From an uncultured Myxococcales bacterium (GTDB taxonomy: Bacteria > Myxococcota_A > Polyangia > Nannocystales > Nannocystaceae), in assembly GCA_902826865.1 (NCBI GenBank), contig CADEGN010000047.1:5484-38241 (forward strand): a stretch of 32,758 nt of DNA, in the 5' to 3' direction. A program made the position numbers and the translations under genes. Below, piece by piece: positions 7,391 to 16,651 of this stretch (position 1 is the first letter of the stretch; each line of letters begins with the position of its first letter). The notes under the pieces are model-generated. The model saw nothing but the letters and a program-made list of their open reading frames with translations. It made no database searches and was not told the origin of the DNA.

Positions 7391-8862
7391 GCGTCGTTCT
7401 CACCCAGCGCGTGTAAGAACGTGGTGTAGAGGTTGTGGATCGACTCCTTCGACTCATAGTCGAAGGTGGCGACGCCCTGATCGGCGTACTTGTTGTAGTC
7501 GATGAACTTGCCGGTCTCGAGGGAGCCCCCGGCACTGCCCGCAAGCAACGCCATCACGTTCGATGCGATGTGGTTCGCGCCGCGGAACTCGCTCGTGTAG
7601 TACAGCAGGCTATTGTCGAGAATCGTCCGATCCCCCTCGGCGAAGGTGGGGTCGTCGAGGCCGGCAAGGATGCGGGCGAACAGCCCCATTCGCCAGCGCC
7701 GGTTATCGAGCATCTCTGCCAGCCACGCGTCGCGCAAGGCCTCGTTCACACCGCTTTTCCCGACGTCCATCGCGTAGTGACCCAAGGAATGTCCGATGCC
7801 GAATCCGGATTCAACTTGCAATCCGGCCGGCGTCCACGGGGTGAGGATGTCGGCAATCTCGAGGACCGCGACGTTCGTGAGGCCGCAACGGATGGCAGCA
7901 ATGATCATGTCGGCAAACATCGGACCAACCACGTCCCCCATCGCTACGCCCTCGGCGCTTCCCCGCGGGTAGCATGACCCGTAACCGCTACATTCAAGGG
8001 TAGCTTGGGGCGGAGGCGTGCACGCGACATACTGCCCGACCTCCTGCTCAAGGGCGCGCAGGTGATCGAGATGCGCTTCGATCGCCTGCAAATCGCGCGC
8101 GCTTACTCGGCCCTTGAAGCGCTCGAACTGCCCGATGACACTGTCCAGTGTGCTCCCCCGGCGCGCCTGCTGGAGCAGGAACTCCTGGCTGGGCTCGGGG
8201 TTCGGATCAACCCCGGAGAACAGGGTCATCCAAGCGGCGATGGGGTTGGGCTCACCTTCGACGGGCTCGCTGGCGCCGCGGAAAAACGGCGTCCCGTACT
8301 CGTGGCCCGCGACCAACAGATGAATGCGATCGAACAGCGCCGGTTGCCGCGCAGCCAGGCGGTCGGCAATCACTTGATCGATGCTCGGGCCTTGCGCGCG
8401 GTAAAACGTGTCCTCGCCCACCGTCTCGCTGACCATATCGGCCGCCGTCATCGCAGTTACATTCGAGATACCGTGATCCCCACGACCGTAGGGATCCTGC
8501 TCCACAGCCGCGAGGTTGTCGATTCCTTCGAGCAGGAGCAACTTGCTCCGCCACGGCTCGAGCTGCTCATGAATCGGACCGAGCTGGAGCGTGGGACCGA
8601 GCGCCAAGGGTCGCCACAGATCGACGCCGTGGTGGGTGTCGTTGTAGATGTTGGCTTGGCCGTTGAACCGAGCCGGCGTCCCGATGTTGGCCGCTTGATT
8701 TGAAACCGTGCCGCCGTGATCAAACACGGTCAAGAACCTCAGCGTCGTTTGGGCACCCGCCCACGCGCGGCCATGGGTGTACTCGAGCAGCGGCAGGCCG
8801 ATCCCGACACCACCGAGGCCGCGGAGGAATGCACGCCTTCCAGAGTGTTTGAGATCTCGCAT
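7336..8862 (-). CDS. DUF1552 (HXXSHH-type) Tat-exported protein, module A
   Basis: A 508-residue protein of the DUF1552 family. The N-terminus has a twin-arginine signal (Arg9-Arg10 in GRRAFLRGLGG, then a hydrophobic GIGLPLLE stretch), so it is predicted to be exported folded. Family landmarks include GPSIDQVIADRLAARQP, LFSGVDPNPEPS, DLQAIEAHLDHLRALEQEV and a His-bearing region GIGHSLGHYAMDVG. It lies 9 bases downstream of a DUF1592 lipoprotein gene in the same direction, the usual arrangement for this family in Myxococcota and Planctomycetes, so the two are presumably one operon. The function of the family is not established; folded Tat export suggests a cofactor or metal. Its 3' end overlaps the convergent 5783-7390 gene. 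A diverged paralogue is at 19653-21038. Confidence 0.93.
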   Translation of the reverse strand: MRDLKHSGRRAFLRGLGGVGIGLPLLEYTHGRAWAGAQTTLRFLTVFDHGGTVSNQAANIGTPARFNGQANIYNDTHHGVDLWRPLALGPTLQLGPIHEQLEPWRSKLLLLEGIDNLAAVEQDPYGRGDHGISNVTAMTAADMVSETVGEDTFYRAQGPSIDQVIADRLAARQPALFDRIHLLVAGHEYGTPFFRGASEPVEGEPNPIAAWMTLFSGVDPNPEPSQEFLLQQARRGSTLDSVIGQFERFKGRVSARDLQAIEAHLDHLRALEQEVGQYVACTPPPQATLECSGYGSCYPRGSAEGVAMGDVVGPMFADMIIAAIRCGLTNVAVLEIADILTPWTPAGLQVESGFGIGHSLGHYAMDVGKSGVNEALRDAWLAEMLDNRRWRMGLFARILAGLDDPTFAEGDRTILDNSLLYYTSEFRGANHIASNVMALLAGSAGGSLETGKFIDYNKYADQGVATFDYESKESIHNLYTTFLHALGENDAHFGNANARHEGPLPGLV

Positions 8863-8871
8863 CGTACGCCC

Positions 8872-10575
8872 CTACTCGTCGGCGGTATTGAGGAAACGGA
8901 ACGCGTCGGTCATGACCACTTCGACGAGGAGCTCGCGGATGTCTCCAGTCGACACAAAGGAAGTCACGGCCTGGTCGTAGTCGCACTCGCCGACCGTGTC
9001 GGACCCGAGCCCGGTCGCTCGAAGGAGCCAGCGATCCGCAAAGCACTCGCGCACTTGCGCGCTACCTGCGAGCTTGGCCGACAACTCGAGCGCATTGGCG
9101 ACCGGCCCATTGACATCGCTGCTCTCCAAGGCACCTGTGGAGTCGACCGGCAAGCCAGACAAGACCTCGACATCCTGCCACCGCCCGGTCGCGTCGTAGT
9201 GCTCGAACGCGTACCCGATGGGATTGATAATCCGGTGACAGCCCGCGCAAAGCGGCTCCTGGGTCCGGGCATCGAGCTCTTGCCGCACCGTCAACGGACC
9301 TTGGTCGAGACCGTCGCCACCCTCCGGCGGCGTGTTGTCGACGTCTGGTGGCGGTGGTGCCAGCGGGCTGCACAGAATCTCACGAACAACCATCACCCCT
9401 CGGCGCACAGGTGCCTGGACCTTTGCGGTGGCGAACACCGTCAGAAATGCTGCGCGCGTCAGCATTCCACTGCGCTGATCCGGGTCAAGCTCTACCCAAT
9501 CCCACGTCGCATCGTCGGCAGGCCCAGCAACCCCGTAATGGCTGGCCATCGTGGCGTTCACGTACGCCCGGTTGCTGGTCATCAGCGCGTCGAAGCTCCC
9601 GTCAACGAAGTACGCCTCGCGGACGAACGCCTCGAACTCCACGCGCATCGCCGCCTGCAACGCCGGCCCGTAGTCGGCGAACAAGGTCGGGTCCTTCTCG
9701 CTCTCCTCGAGGGCATTGTGGAGCTGGCCGCCATCGAGCTCCAACCAGCTCCAGGTGAAGTCCTGGATCATCCGCTCGGCGCGACCGTCGGCGATCATCC
9801 GCTCGGCCTGGGCGCGAAGGCCGTCGCGCGTGACGAGTTCGCCGTTCGCAGCTGCGCTTAGCAGCTCCTCGTCAGGCATATCGTCCCAGAATAAATAGCT
9901 CAGCCGGGTCGCGATTTCGTGGTCCGTGAGCCGACGAATGTTGTCGGGTAGACCCTCGACCGGTTGACCAGACTCAGGCAGATACAGAAACTCCGGCGCA
10001 TTCAGGAATGCCCCGAGGACAACACCCATCGCGTCGGCGAATGTGAATTGGCCGGCCGCGGACGCATACAGGTCGGTGAATTGTTGGCGTTCTTCAGCGG
10101 TCAGTGGCCGGCGAAACGCACGGGCCCCGAACCGTTCAATGAACGAGGTGGCACACGCGTCATCGGCCGCACCCCCGACGTTGCAGCCCCAGATATCCAC
10201 GCCCCAAGAATCCTGGCGGCTGAGCACGACCTCGGCATCCGTACGCAACTGACGAACGCCGAGGAGGGTCGGGAGCGCTTGCTCGTCGACATACGACGCT
10301 TCGAACTCGGGATCACCGAACAATGTGCGTATCGTGTTCGTGTACTGCAGCGGCGTAAGGCGATGGAGCAGCCGTGGGGCGACGCTTGGCGTGCCCGAGC
10401 AGCCGTCAACCGGCACGTCACCGGTTTCGGCACCGCCGCCGGTCACCGGAGCGTCGTCCGCCTTGCCGCCTCCGCCGTCCCCGTCTGCACCCAGTCCGGA
10501 GTAGCAACCACCCGCCATGGCCGTGGCGAGCAGGGCGAATGCGAGGCGTGGGCATTCAAGACGGGCGTGGAGCAT
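8872..10575 (-). CDS. DUF1592-family cytochrome-like lipoprotein, module A
   Basis: A 567-residue protein with the domain order usual for this family: DUF1587-like (about 70-90, HRLTPLQYTNTIRTLFGD), DUF1595 (about 142-200, FGARAFRRPLTAEER), DUF1592 (about 215-345, LTDHEIATRLSYLFWDDMPDEELL), DUF1588 (about 367-468) and DUF1585 (about 497-562). The signal peptide ends in AGGC (Cys24), a slightly weak lipobox. Residues 443-447 are CAGCH, a haem-c attachment pattern inside the conserved DUF1588 motif (NPIGYAFEHYDATGRW). Such proteins are often called planctomycete-type cytochromes, but haem binding is mostly inferred. It is the first gene of a two-gene unit with the DUF1552 protein. No clear Shine-Dalgarno was seen before the ATG at 10575. 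Confidence 0.93.
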   Translation of the reverse strand: MLHARLECPRLAFALLATAMAGGCYSGLGADGDGGGGKADDAPVTGGGAETGDVPVDGCSGTPSVAPRLLHRLTPLQYTNTIRTLFGDPEFEASYVDEQALPTLLGVRQLRTDAEVVLSRQDSWGVDIWGCNVGGAADDACATSFIERFGARAFRRPLTAEERQQFTDLYASAAGQFTFADAMGVVLGAFLNAPEFLYLPESGQPVEGLPDNIRRLTDHEIATRLSYLFWDDMPDEELLSAAANGELVTRDGLRAQAERMIADGRAERMIQDFTWSWLELDGGQLHNALEESEKDPTLFADYGPALQAAMRVEFEAFVREAYFVDGSFDALMTSNRAYVNATMASHYGVAGPADDATWDWVELDPDQRSGMLTRAAFLTVFATAKVQAPVRRGVMVVREILCSPLAPPPPDVDNTPPEGGDGLDQGPLTVRQELDARTQEPLCAGCHRIINPIGYAFEHYDATGRWQDVEVLSGLPVDSTGALESSDVNGPVANALELSAKLAGSAQVRECFADRWLLRATGLGSDTVGECDYDQAVTSFVSTGDIRELLVEVVMTDAFRFLNTADE

Positions 10576-10775
10576 CGCAGATCTGTCTCTGTAGCCAGGC
10601 GCTGCGGCGTCGCGCGCATCACCCCGCGCATTCAGTGTCCGCGCAGGCCGACGGCACGTCCATGGGAAATTCCGGAGCGCTCAGTCACCAAAAAAGCTGG
10701 CGCAAGGACCGCACGCGCGAAAGGACCACGCGTCGGCACGAAAACACAACGTTGCAGCTCCGTCGGATGCCCATT

Positions 10776-12683
10776 TCAAGCTTGCGACCGCGTCGCCTCC
10801 AAGATCGTGCCGACCAGGGCTTCAACGTCGGCCGAGCGAAACGGCTTGGCGAGTACGGGAACTCCGCTCGCAGCCAGCCGCTCGCGCGCCGCCGGCGACG
10901 ATAGGCCACCCGTGGTGAACGCGAAACGGGTTCGCAGCTCCGGGATCGCGGCGATTGCCCTCTCGTGGAGATCCAACCCCGTCATTCCCGGCATGTTCAC
11001 GTCGCACAGCACAACGTCGTAGCGCTCCCCTCGCAGCAGCCTGGCGAGGGCACTGTGCGGCACGGTTTCGAAATCGACCTCGTGCCGGTCCTCCAAAATA
11101 CGCTTGAGCAACGCGCCGAGGGCTGGCTCGTCATCGATGACGAGCACGCGTGCCTTCGGTGATGGCAGCCGCGGCCCAGCCTTCGGGCCACCAGTGGGTA
11201 CGCTGGCCGACTGCTCCCGCTGCAGAATCACCCGCATCGTCGTTCCGCGCCCAACCTCGGTGTCGACTTCGATACGACCCCCGCATCCCGCGACGATGCT
11301 GTGCGAGATCGCCAGCCCGAGCCCAGTGCCCTCGCCGGGAGCCTTGGTTGTAAAGAATGGGTCGAACAGGTGCGGCACGAGTTCGCGTGCGATCCCGGGC
11401 CCGTTGTCGGTGACTTCGACAACGACCGTGTCGGGCTCGGTCGGATAGGCGCGCAAACGGATCGTGTTCGTGGGGTTACCGGAAGGCAGCGCCTGCGCGG
11501 CATTGATCAACAGGTTCACGAACACCTGCTCCAACCGGCCGGCGGCTCCGACGACCCTCAGCTGGCCAGGCAGGTCCCGCTCGAGTTTGGCGTGGTGCCG
11601 CAGCGCGTGGGCAGAAATCCGGATCGCCGCCTCAAGCACGTCTTGCAACTCGGCGGGCCCCTCATCGTCGGAGCTCGAGTGGGAGAACATCCGTAGGTCG
11701 CCGACGATCCGTGCCACCCGGTTCGTGGCATCACGCAGCTCCTCGCCCAGCTCGCGCAACGCCGTTCTCTCCAGCGGCGCGAGCGCGGCACGGGCCAACG
11801 TGGACTCGAGCAGGTCCAATGTGAGGGAGATGGTCGTCAGCGGATTGTTGATCTCGTGGGCAACCCCGGCGGCCAGCGTTCCAAGCGCCGCGAGCCGCTG
11901 CGAGCGAGTCAGCTGCTCCTGAAGTTCCGCTCGCTCGGTGACATCGCGCGCGAATGCGAGGATGACGTCCTGTCCGTCGAACACGTACGGCCGGGACGCA
12001 GCTTCAGCGACCACACGGATGCCGTCGGCCCGGACGATAGAATACTCCTGCGGCGGCAGCTTCTCGCCCCGACCGAGCGCGGCAAGCCGGTTGCGCGCGG
12101 TGGTAACCGCGGCCGGCCGCAGCCACGTCTCGAGCGGCTGGCCGATGACCTCCTCCGCACTTGGCACGCCAAGCAGCCTCGCAGCAGCGCTGTTGACGAA
12201 GATCGCTTTGCCGTCGTACCCGATGATCACGATCGCGTCTGGGGCGGCCTCAATGAGGCCTCTAAGTCGCTGATGCTCGGCCCTGGCCCGCGCTTCGGCG
12301 GCCTTCAGTTCGGTCAAGTCCCAGAAGAACGACACCGACACGGCAACTCCATCGAGCACCACTTGGTGCGACGCGGTCGCGAGGGGTTTGCGGGTCCCAT
12401 CCGGCCGAAGCACGACGGTCTCGCTGACCACGGGCACGTCTTCACCGCGAAGGTGTTGCTGGATTCTCAACAGCGTCTGCTCGCGCACCTCTGGCGCGAT
12501 CCTGTTGAGCCCGGACGTGGCGAGGAGCTCTTCACGCGGCCCGCCGAGAAGCTCCACCGCCGCGTTGGAGAGGTAGACGTTGCGGAGGTGGCCGGGTTCC
12601 ACCATCGTGACCGCCACACCGATTCCCGCCAACTCGGCGGCCTGCATAATGGCGGGTCCGAGGACGGCGACGGGTAGCTCCAC
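10776..12683 (-). CDS. PAS-PAS hybrid sensor histidine kinase with C-terminal receiver
   Basis: A cytoplasmic hybrid kinase; no membrane helix is visible. Numbering from the GTG at 12683: PAS 1 about 13-125, PAS 2 about 138-250 (LIEAAPDAIVIIGYDGKAIFVN), HisKA with His276 in GVAHEINNPL, HATPase about 375-490 (N-box FVNLLINAAQA, G1 VTDNGPG, FFTTK, GTGLGLAI), and REC about 513-630 with Asp517/518, phospho-acceptor Asp561 in LCDVNMPG and Lys613. All catalytic residues are present. The frame is open upstream to 12839, but those 52 residues are Arg/Pro-rich. An ATG at 12647, just before the first PAS core, is another possible start. No separate output regulator is adjacent, so signalling probably continues through a phosphotransfer protein elsewhere. 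It lies downstream of a globin gene in the same direction, which hints at oxygen or NO sensing; that is inference. Confidence 0.92.
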   Translation of the reverse strand: MELPVAVLGPAIMQAAELAGIGVAVTMVEPGHLRNVYLSNAAVELLGGPREELLATSGLNRIAPEVREQTLLRIQQHLRGEDVPVVSETVVLRPDGTRKPLATASHQVVLDGVAVSVSFFWDLTELKAAEARARAEHQRLRGLIEAAPDAIVIIGYDGKAIFVNSAAARLLGVPSAEEVIGQPLETWLRPAAVTTARNRLAALGRGEKLPPQEYSIVRADGIRVVAEAASRPYVFDGQDVILAFARDVTERAELQEQLTRSQRLAALGTLAAGVAHEINNPLTTISLTLDLLESTLARAALAPLERTALRELGEELRDATNRVARIVGDLRMFSHSSSDDEGPAELQDVLEAAIRISAHALRHHAKLERDLPGQLRVVGAAGRLEQVFVNLLINAAQALPSGNPTNTIRLRAYPTEPDTVVVEVTDNGPGIARELVPHLFDPFFTTKAPGEGTGLGLAISHSIVAGCGGRIEVDTEVGRGTTMRVILQREQSASVPTGGPKAGPRLPSPKARVLVIDDEPALGALLKRILEDRHEVDFETVPHSALARLLRGERYDVVLCDVNMPGMTGLDLHERAIAAIPELRTRFAFTTGGLSSPAARERLAASGVPVLAKPFRSADVEALVGTILEATRSQA

Positions 12684-12842
12684 ACCCCAAAGGGTACAAC
12701 GCCGGTGCGCGATGTGTCCGCCGATCGAACACGGGCGGCGGAAGGGCCGGCGAGCCGACCCGGGATCTTTTCGGGGGGCCGGCGTTCTCGCTGGGCCAAG
12801 ATGGGGCCGGCCACGTCGTCGGGCCGCCGAGGTCGGCACCGC

Positions 12843-13217
12843 CTAACGCGGACGGACAACCCACTCACGCCACCGTCCGTCGTACGCGTCCCAGGCCGCG
12901 ACCACACCTTCACCATGCCCACACTCTCGGATGGCATCCGCGAGGTGTTGCCAGCGACGCGCGACAAGTTCATCCGTGATCGGCAAGTGCTCGTGCGCAA
13001 CCCGAAGAAACTGGCCGTCGACGCCGTCAGTACCGCTCACGGTCGTGGTCATCAGTACGAACCGAAACAGTCGCTCCTCTTGCCGAGCCTGCTCGACACC
13101 TGAAAAAATCGGCGCGAACACGGGATCGGCATAGACGCGGTTGTAGAAACGACCGATGACCTCGCGCAACTGCGCGTCACTGAGGAGCTCATCTAGTACT
13201 GCCGTCATCTCGCCCAT
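12843..13217 (-). CDS. Truncated haemoglobin (bacterial globin family)
   Basis: A 124-residue protein matching the size and layout of truncated haemoglobins (2-on-2 globin fold). Visible features are the B-helix RFYNRVYADPVFAPIF with Phe24-Tyr25 near the distal haem side, and VAHEHLPIT, where His75 fits the proximal haem ligand (His, five residues later Ile). The C-terminal helix is VARRWQHLADAIRECGHG. These proteins bind O2 or NO, or scavenge reactive nitrogen species. The start at 13217 is chosen because GGGGAGG lies 9 bases upstream; the frame continues to a GTG at 13277, but that adds a Ser/Cys-rich unlikely segment. The histidine kinase gene follows in the same direction after about 160 bases. 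Confidence 0.85.
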   Translation of the reverse strand: MGEMTAVLDELLSDAQLREVIGRFYNRVYADPVFAPIFSGVEQARQEERLFRFVLMTTTVSGTDGVDGQFLRVAHEHLPITDELVARRWQHLADAIRECGHGEGVVAAWDAYDGRWREWVVRPR

Positions 13218-13591
13218 CAGAGCTGGCCTCCCCGTGCTTGGGCAATCGCAATCCATGCGCAGAGAAGCACTCGACACATCGCACCACGAGATGGCTCACG
13301 CCGATGATCGGGTCGATTTCCGCAGCGGCCGGCATGACCCTCGGCTCAGGGGCCGATACGATGCGCGCTTACGGGCGCGACCGAAGCGGAAACCGACCGC
13401 GGTGATCCGACCTCCGCCGCCACCCGTGCCGAGTTCGACTCGGACTTGCCGAACACAGCGACCTGTCCAGGTCATATTCGCTCCCAATCCCTAGCCTTCG
13501 GTTGGAGACCCGTGCTCGCCCACCCCCGCGGCAAGCGCGGTTCAAGTCGCGCGTGTAGGGTGGCATCGCCCTGCCGCCGCCGACGATACTG
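13218..13591. other. Divergent intergenic region between globin and Ser/Thr kinase
   Basis: About 370 bases that should hold the promoters of both the globin/histidine-kinase unit and the 992-residue kinase. Short ORFs on both strands are Arg-rich and unconvincing. A small inverted repeat, CGCGC-N6-GCGCG, occurs near 13365-13380. I could not identify a -10/-35 pair with confidence. Confidence 0.4.
13227..13233 (-). promoter_or_regulatory. Ribosome binding site of the globin gene
   Basis: GGGGAGG on the minus strand, 9 bases upstream of the ATG at 13217. It decides between this start and the GTG at 13277. Confidence 0.6.
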
Positions 13592-16570
13592 ATGGAGGTG
13601 AGCACGCGAGGCAGCAGCTCGTGCGATGTCGCGGAGACCGTGCGCGTCTCCGGCGACGAGTCGACGGCAAGGGATCACGATTCGATCGCCGTCGGGACCC
13701 TGCTGTCGCGCTACGTGGTGCTCGATGAGGTCGGCCGCGGCGGCATGGGTCGAGTGCTGCGTGCCTACGATCCCAAGCTGCGGCGAGAGGTTGCACTTAA
13801 GATCGTCCACTGTGACGCCCTCGGCGAGGGCTCCACAGCGCACTTGATCGCCGAGGCCCGGTCGATGGCGAGGCTCTCGCACCCCAACGTGGTCGGTGTC
13901 TACGACGTCGAACCGACCAAGGCCGGGGAAGTCGTGTTGGTCATGGAGTACGTCCCCGGCAGCACGCTGCGCGACTGGTTGCTCGCGCACGAGCGAGACT
14001 GGCGCGCAATCGTCGCGCGCTTCTCGGACGCCGGCCGAGGTCTGGCCGCCGCCCATGATGCCGGACTCTTGCACCGCGACTTCAAGCCCAGCAACGTGCT
14101 GGTATCGGAATCAGGCGCGGTCAAAGTCACCGACTTTGGTGTGGCCAAGCTGTCGACGGCCGCCTCCACCGGCGTATCGGGCGCCCCGGTCGCGTCCGAC
14201 CATAGCCTCTCGCTCGCCGGCACGGTCATCGGCACCCCGCGCTATATGGCGCCCGAGCAGCACCACGGACTACCCCTCACGCACGCCGCGGACCAGTACG
14301 CATTTTGCGTCGCTCTTTGGGAAGCGTTGTGTGGGCAACCACCATTTTCCGGCAACGCCGGCGGTGAGGCGAAGGCCGCCGGCCCACCCAAGTGGCCTCG
14401 ATCCACCACACCGCGAGCGATCGTCGACGCGATCGTCCGGGGCCTTTCGCCGGTGCCGCACCAACGTTGGCCATCGATGCATGTCCTGCTCGAGGCACTT
14501 GCGTGGGATCCAGCGCGCAAGAAGCAACGGTGGTTGCTCACCGGTGCCGCGGTGTCTGTCTTTGCCGTGGGCGGGATTTCGTATCAAGCGTGGGCGGGCG
14601 GACGCGGGCAACGGTGCCGTGGTGCCGCGGAGAGACTCGCCGGGATCTGGGACGACGTCCGCAAAGAACAGGTGATCGCGGCGTTCGCGGCCGTCGGAAA
14701 ACCCTACGCGGACGCGGCAGCCGACCGAACCACCCATGCTCTCGACGCCTACGCCGACGACTGGACCGCGATGCACACCGAAGCTTGCGAGGCGACGGCT
14801 CTACGCGCAGAACAGTCGCATGTGCTGTTGGACCTCCGCATGGGTTGCTTGCGCAGGGCAGCGTCGGATCTCCAGGCCGTCACCGATGTGCTGGCCGACG
14901 TCGACGCAGAAGTCGCTCAGAAAGCCGACGCGGTGATCGGCGATCTTCCGCCGCTGTCGCAGTGCGCAGACACCGAAGCACTATCAGAACAGGTGGAGCC
15001 GCCTCGGACAGAGGAGGTGGACGCAGTGGCCACGGCGCGGACACACTTAGGTCGCGCGAGGAGCCTCCGCCGAGCTGGACGACTCGAAGCCGCGCAGACG
15101 GCGGTCGAGTCGGCCAAGGAAGCGCTCGCGGGCGTGGAGTACGGACCCGCGCAAGCGGAGTTGGCCCTCGTCGACGGGACGCTGCTCGGAGCGCTCGCGG
15201 ACCACGACGCGTCGGCAACGCGGCTGGAGGAGGCGTTGCGCCTCGGAGCGCAGTGGAAGCAAGCACGCGTGATGCTGGACGCGACGATGGAATTGATGCT
15301 CATCGGGCTCAAGCAGCATAAGGTCGAGCTGGCCGTGGGGCTGCGGCCGCTTGCCGAAGGGCTGTCGGCCGGCGACCCGACCGCTGAAGCTGCGCTTCAC
15401 AACCGTATCGGGAGCCTCCTGACGGTCCAGGGAAAGTACCGCGACGCGGAGATCGAACATCGCGCCGCGCTGGCGCTATTGATCGCCCACGCGTCTCCGG
15501 GCGATTCACTGCTCGGCACATCACACACCCTGCTCGGGGGCGCCCTAACGGAGCAGGCTCGGCATGCGGAGGCGGAGGAGCAACTCCGCAAGGGGCTGGA
15601 AGCCGCGATCGCAGCCCATGGTCCCGAGCATCCGTACCTGGCTGAGGTACGAAAGACCCTCGGCGAGCTCCTCCATCGCCAGGGCAAGTTCGCCGAGGCG
15701 AGGACGGAGCTTCTTACGGCACTGGCGCTCGCGCAGTCGGTGCTGCCTCCCGATCACCCCTCGATCAGCTCGCTGCGCAACAGCCTGGCGGTGTCGCTCG
15801 CCAGCGGGGGAAAGTATGCCGAGGCCGAAATGGAGTTCCGCGCGGTGTTGGCCGCGTACGAGGCCGCCCTGGGGCGCGAGCACCCGTTGAACGCCTCGAT
15901 ACGCGAAAACCTCAGCGTCGTGCTCGCTGCGCAGGGCAAGCACACGGAAGCCGAGCGAGAACTTCAAATAGCGCTCACCGCACATGAGGCAGCATTGGGA
16001 CCCGAGCACCCCAAGCTGATCGGTGTGCGCCACACCCTCGCCTACTTGCTCCACCGACAGGGCCGTTACCCGGAAGCGGAGGCAGTGATTCGGGCCGCGG
16101 CCTCACAATCGGAGGCGCTCGGGCACGACAAGTTGCAAACCGCCAGCGCGCGCAGCCTGCTCGGCAACGCTCTCGCGGCGCAGGGCAAGCACGGCGAGGC
16201 GGAGCGAGTCTCAAGAAAGGCCCTGGCGGAGCTCGAGGTAGTCCTGGGACCCGACCACTTCAACGTCGCCGACGAGCGCAGCGGTCTTGCGACCATCTTG
16301 CGCGCTGTCCACCGACTCGATGAAGCGCTGCCGATCGCAGAGCTCGCTTGGGCCCGCCACCAACTCGAGGACACTCCCATCCACAACCGGGGCGAGACCG
16401 CATTGCTCCTCGCCGGCATCCTCTGGGACATCAAGGGTCCGGCCCGTGACCGCGCGCGTGCGCGGTCGCTCGCCCTAGATGCCCGCGCTTCCTACGAGAA
16501 AGCCGGGGATGCGTATCGCGAGTCCCTACGCGAGGTCGAGCGATGGTTGGATAGCCATCGCGTCCGGTGA
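13592..16570 (+). CDS. Membrane-anchored Ser/Thr protein kinase with TPR tail
   Basis: A 992-residue eukaryotic-like kinase. Kinase domain about 40-305: glycine loop GRGGMGRV (49-55), Lys70 in ALKIV, Glu88 as the likely helix-C partner, catalytic Asp163 in HRDFKPSN, Asp181 in DFG, and GTPRYMAPEQ closing the activation segment. All key residues are present, so it should be active. One membrane helix lies at about 313-334, placing the kinase in the cytoplasm and the rest in the periplasm. The outer part ends in at least six 42-residue TPRs of the kinesin-light-chain type (about 600-960), each with a GPEHP- or GREHP-like loop and a QGKxxEAE motif. This architecture is very common in Nannocystales. 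No phosphorylation target is evident; the globin/histidine-kinase unit is divergent, and the DUF819 gene follows after 81 bases. Confidence 0.95.
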   Translation: MEVSTRGSSSCDVAETVRVSGDESTARDHDSIAVGTLLSRYVVLDEVGRGGMGRVLRAYDPKLRREVALKIVHCDALGEGSTAHLIAEARSMARLSHPNVVGVYDVEPTKAGEVVLVMEYVPGSTLRDWLLAHERDWRAIVARFSDAGRGLAAAHDAGLLHRDFKPSNVLVSESGAVKVTDFGVAKLSTAASTGVSGAPVASDHSLSLAGTVIGTPRYMAPEQHHGLPLTHAADQYAFCVALWEALCGQPPFSGNAGGEAKAAGPPKWPRSTTPRAIVDAIVRGLSPVPHQRWPSMHVLLEALAWDPARKKQRWLLTGAAVSVFAVGGISYQAWAGGRGQRCRGAAERLAGIWDDVRKEQVIAAFAAVGKPYADAAADRTTHALDAYADDWTAMHTEACEATALRAEQSHVLLDLRMGCLRRAASDLQAVTDVLADVDAEVAQKADAVIGDLPPLSQCADTEALSEQVEPPRTEEVDAVATARTHLGRARSLRRAGRLEAAQTAVESAKEALAGVEYGPAQAELALVDGTLLGALADHDASATRLEEALRLGAQWKQARVMLDATMELMLIGLKQHKVELAVGLRPLAEGLSAGDPTAEAALHNRIGSLLTVQGKYRDAEIEHRAALALLIAHASPGDSLLGTSHTLLGGALTEQARHAEAEEQLRKGLEAAIAAHGPEHPYLAEVRKTLGELLHRQGKFAEARTELLTALALAQSVLPPDHPSISSLRNSLAVSLASGGKYAEAEMEFRAVLAAYEAALGREHPLNASIRENLSVVLAAQGKHTEAERELQIALTAHEAALGPEHPKLIGVRHTLAYLLHRQGRYPEAEAVIRAAASQSEALGHDKLQTASARSLLGNALAAQGKHGEAERVSRKALAELEVVLGPDHFNVADERSGLATILRAVHRLDEALPIAELAWARHQLEDTPIHNRGETALLLAGILWDIKGPARDRARARSLALDARASYEKAGDAYRESLREVERWLDSHRVR

Positions 16571-16651
16571 GCGAGATGGGCTTGGGGGCCGGCGGCGGTC
16601 GCGAGGGCGTCGTCACGCGCGCTCCCTGTTCGATTCGGGGTACAAGGTCGC

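Noticed and set aside
7336..10575. Module A as a toxin-antitoxin or defence pair
   Set aside because: Both products have export signals and family motifs of DUF1552/DUF1592; nothing suggests a toxin or nucleic-acid target.
12684..12839. N-terminal extension of the histidine kinase to 12839
   Set aside because: The extra 52 residues are Arg/Pro-rich, contain no domain and reach to within 3 bases of the globin stop; later starts fit the PAS domain better.
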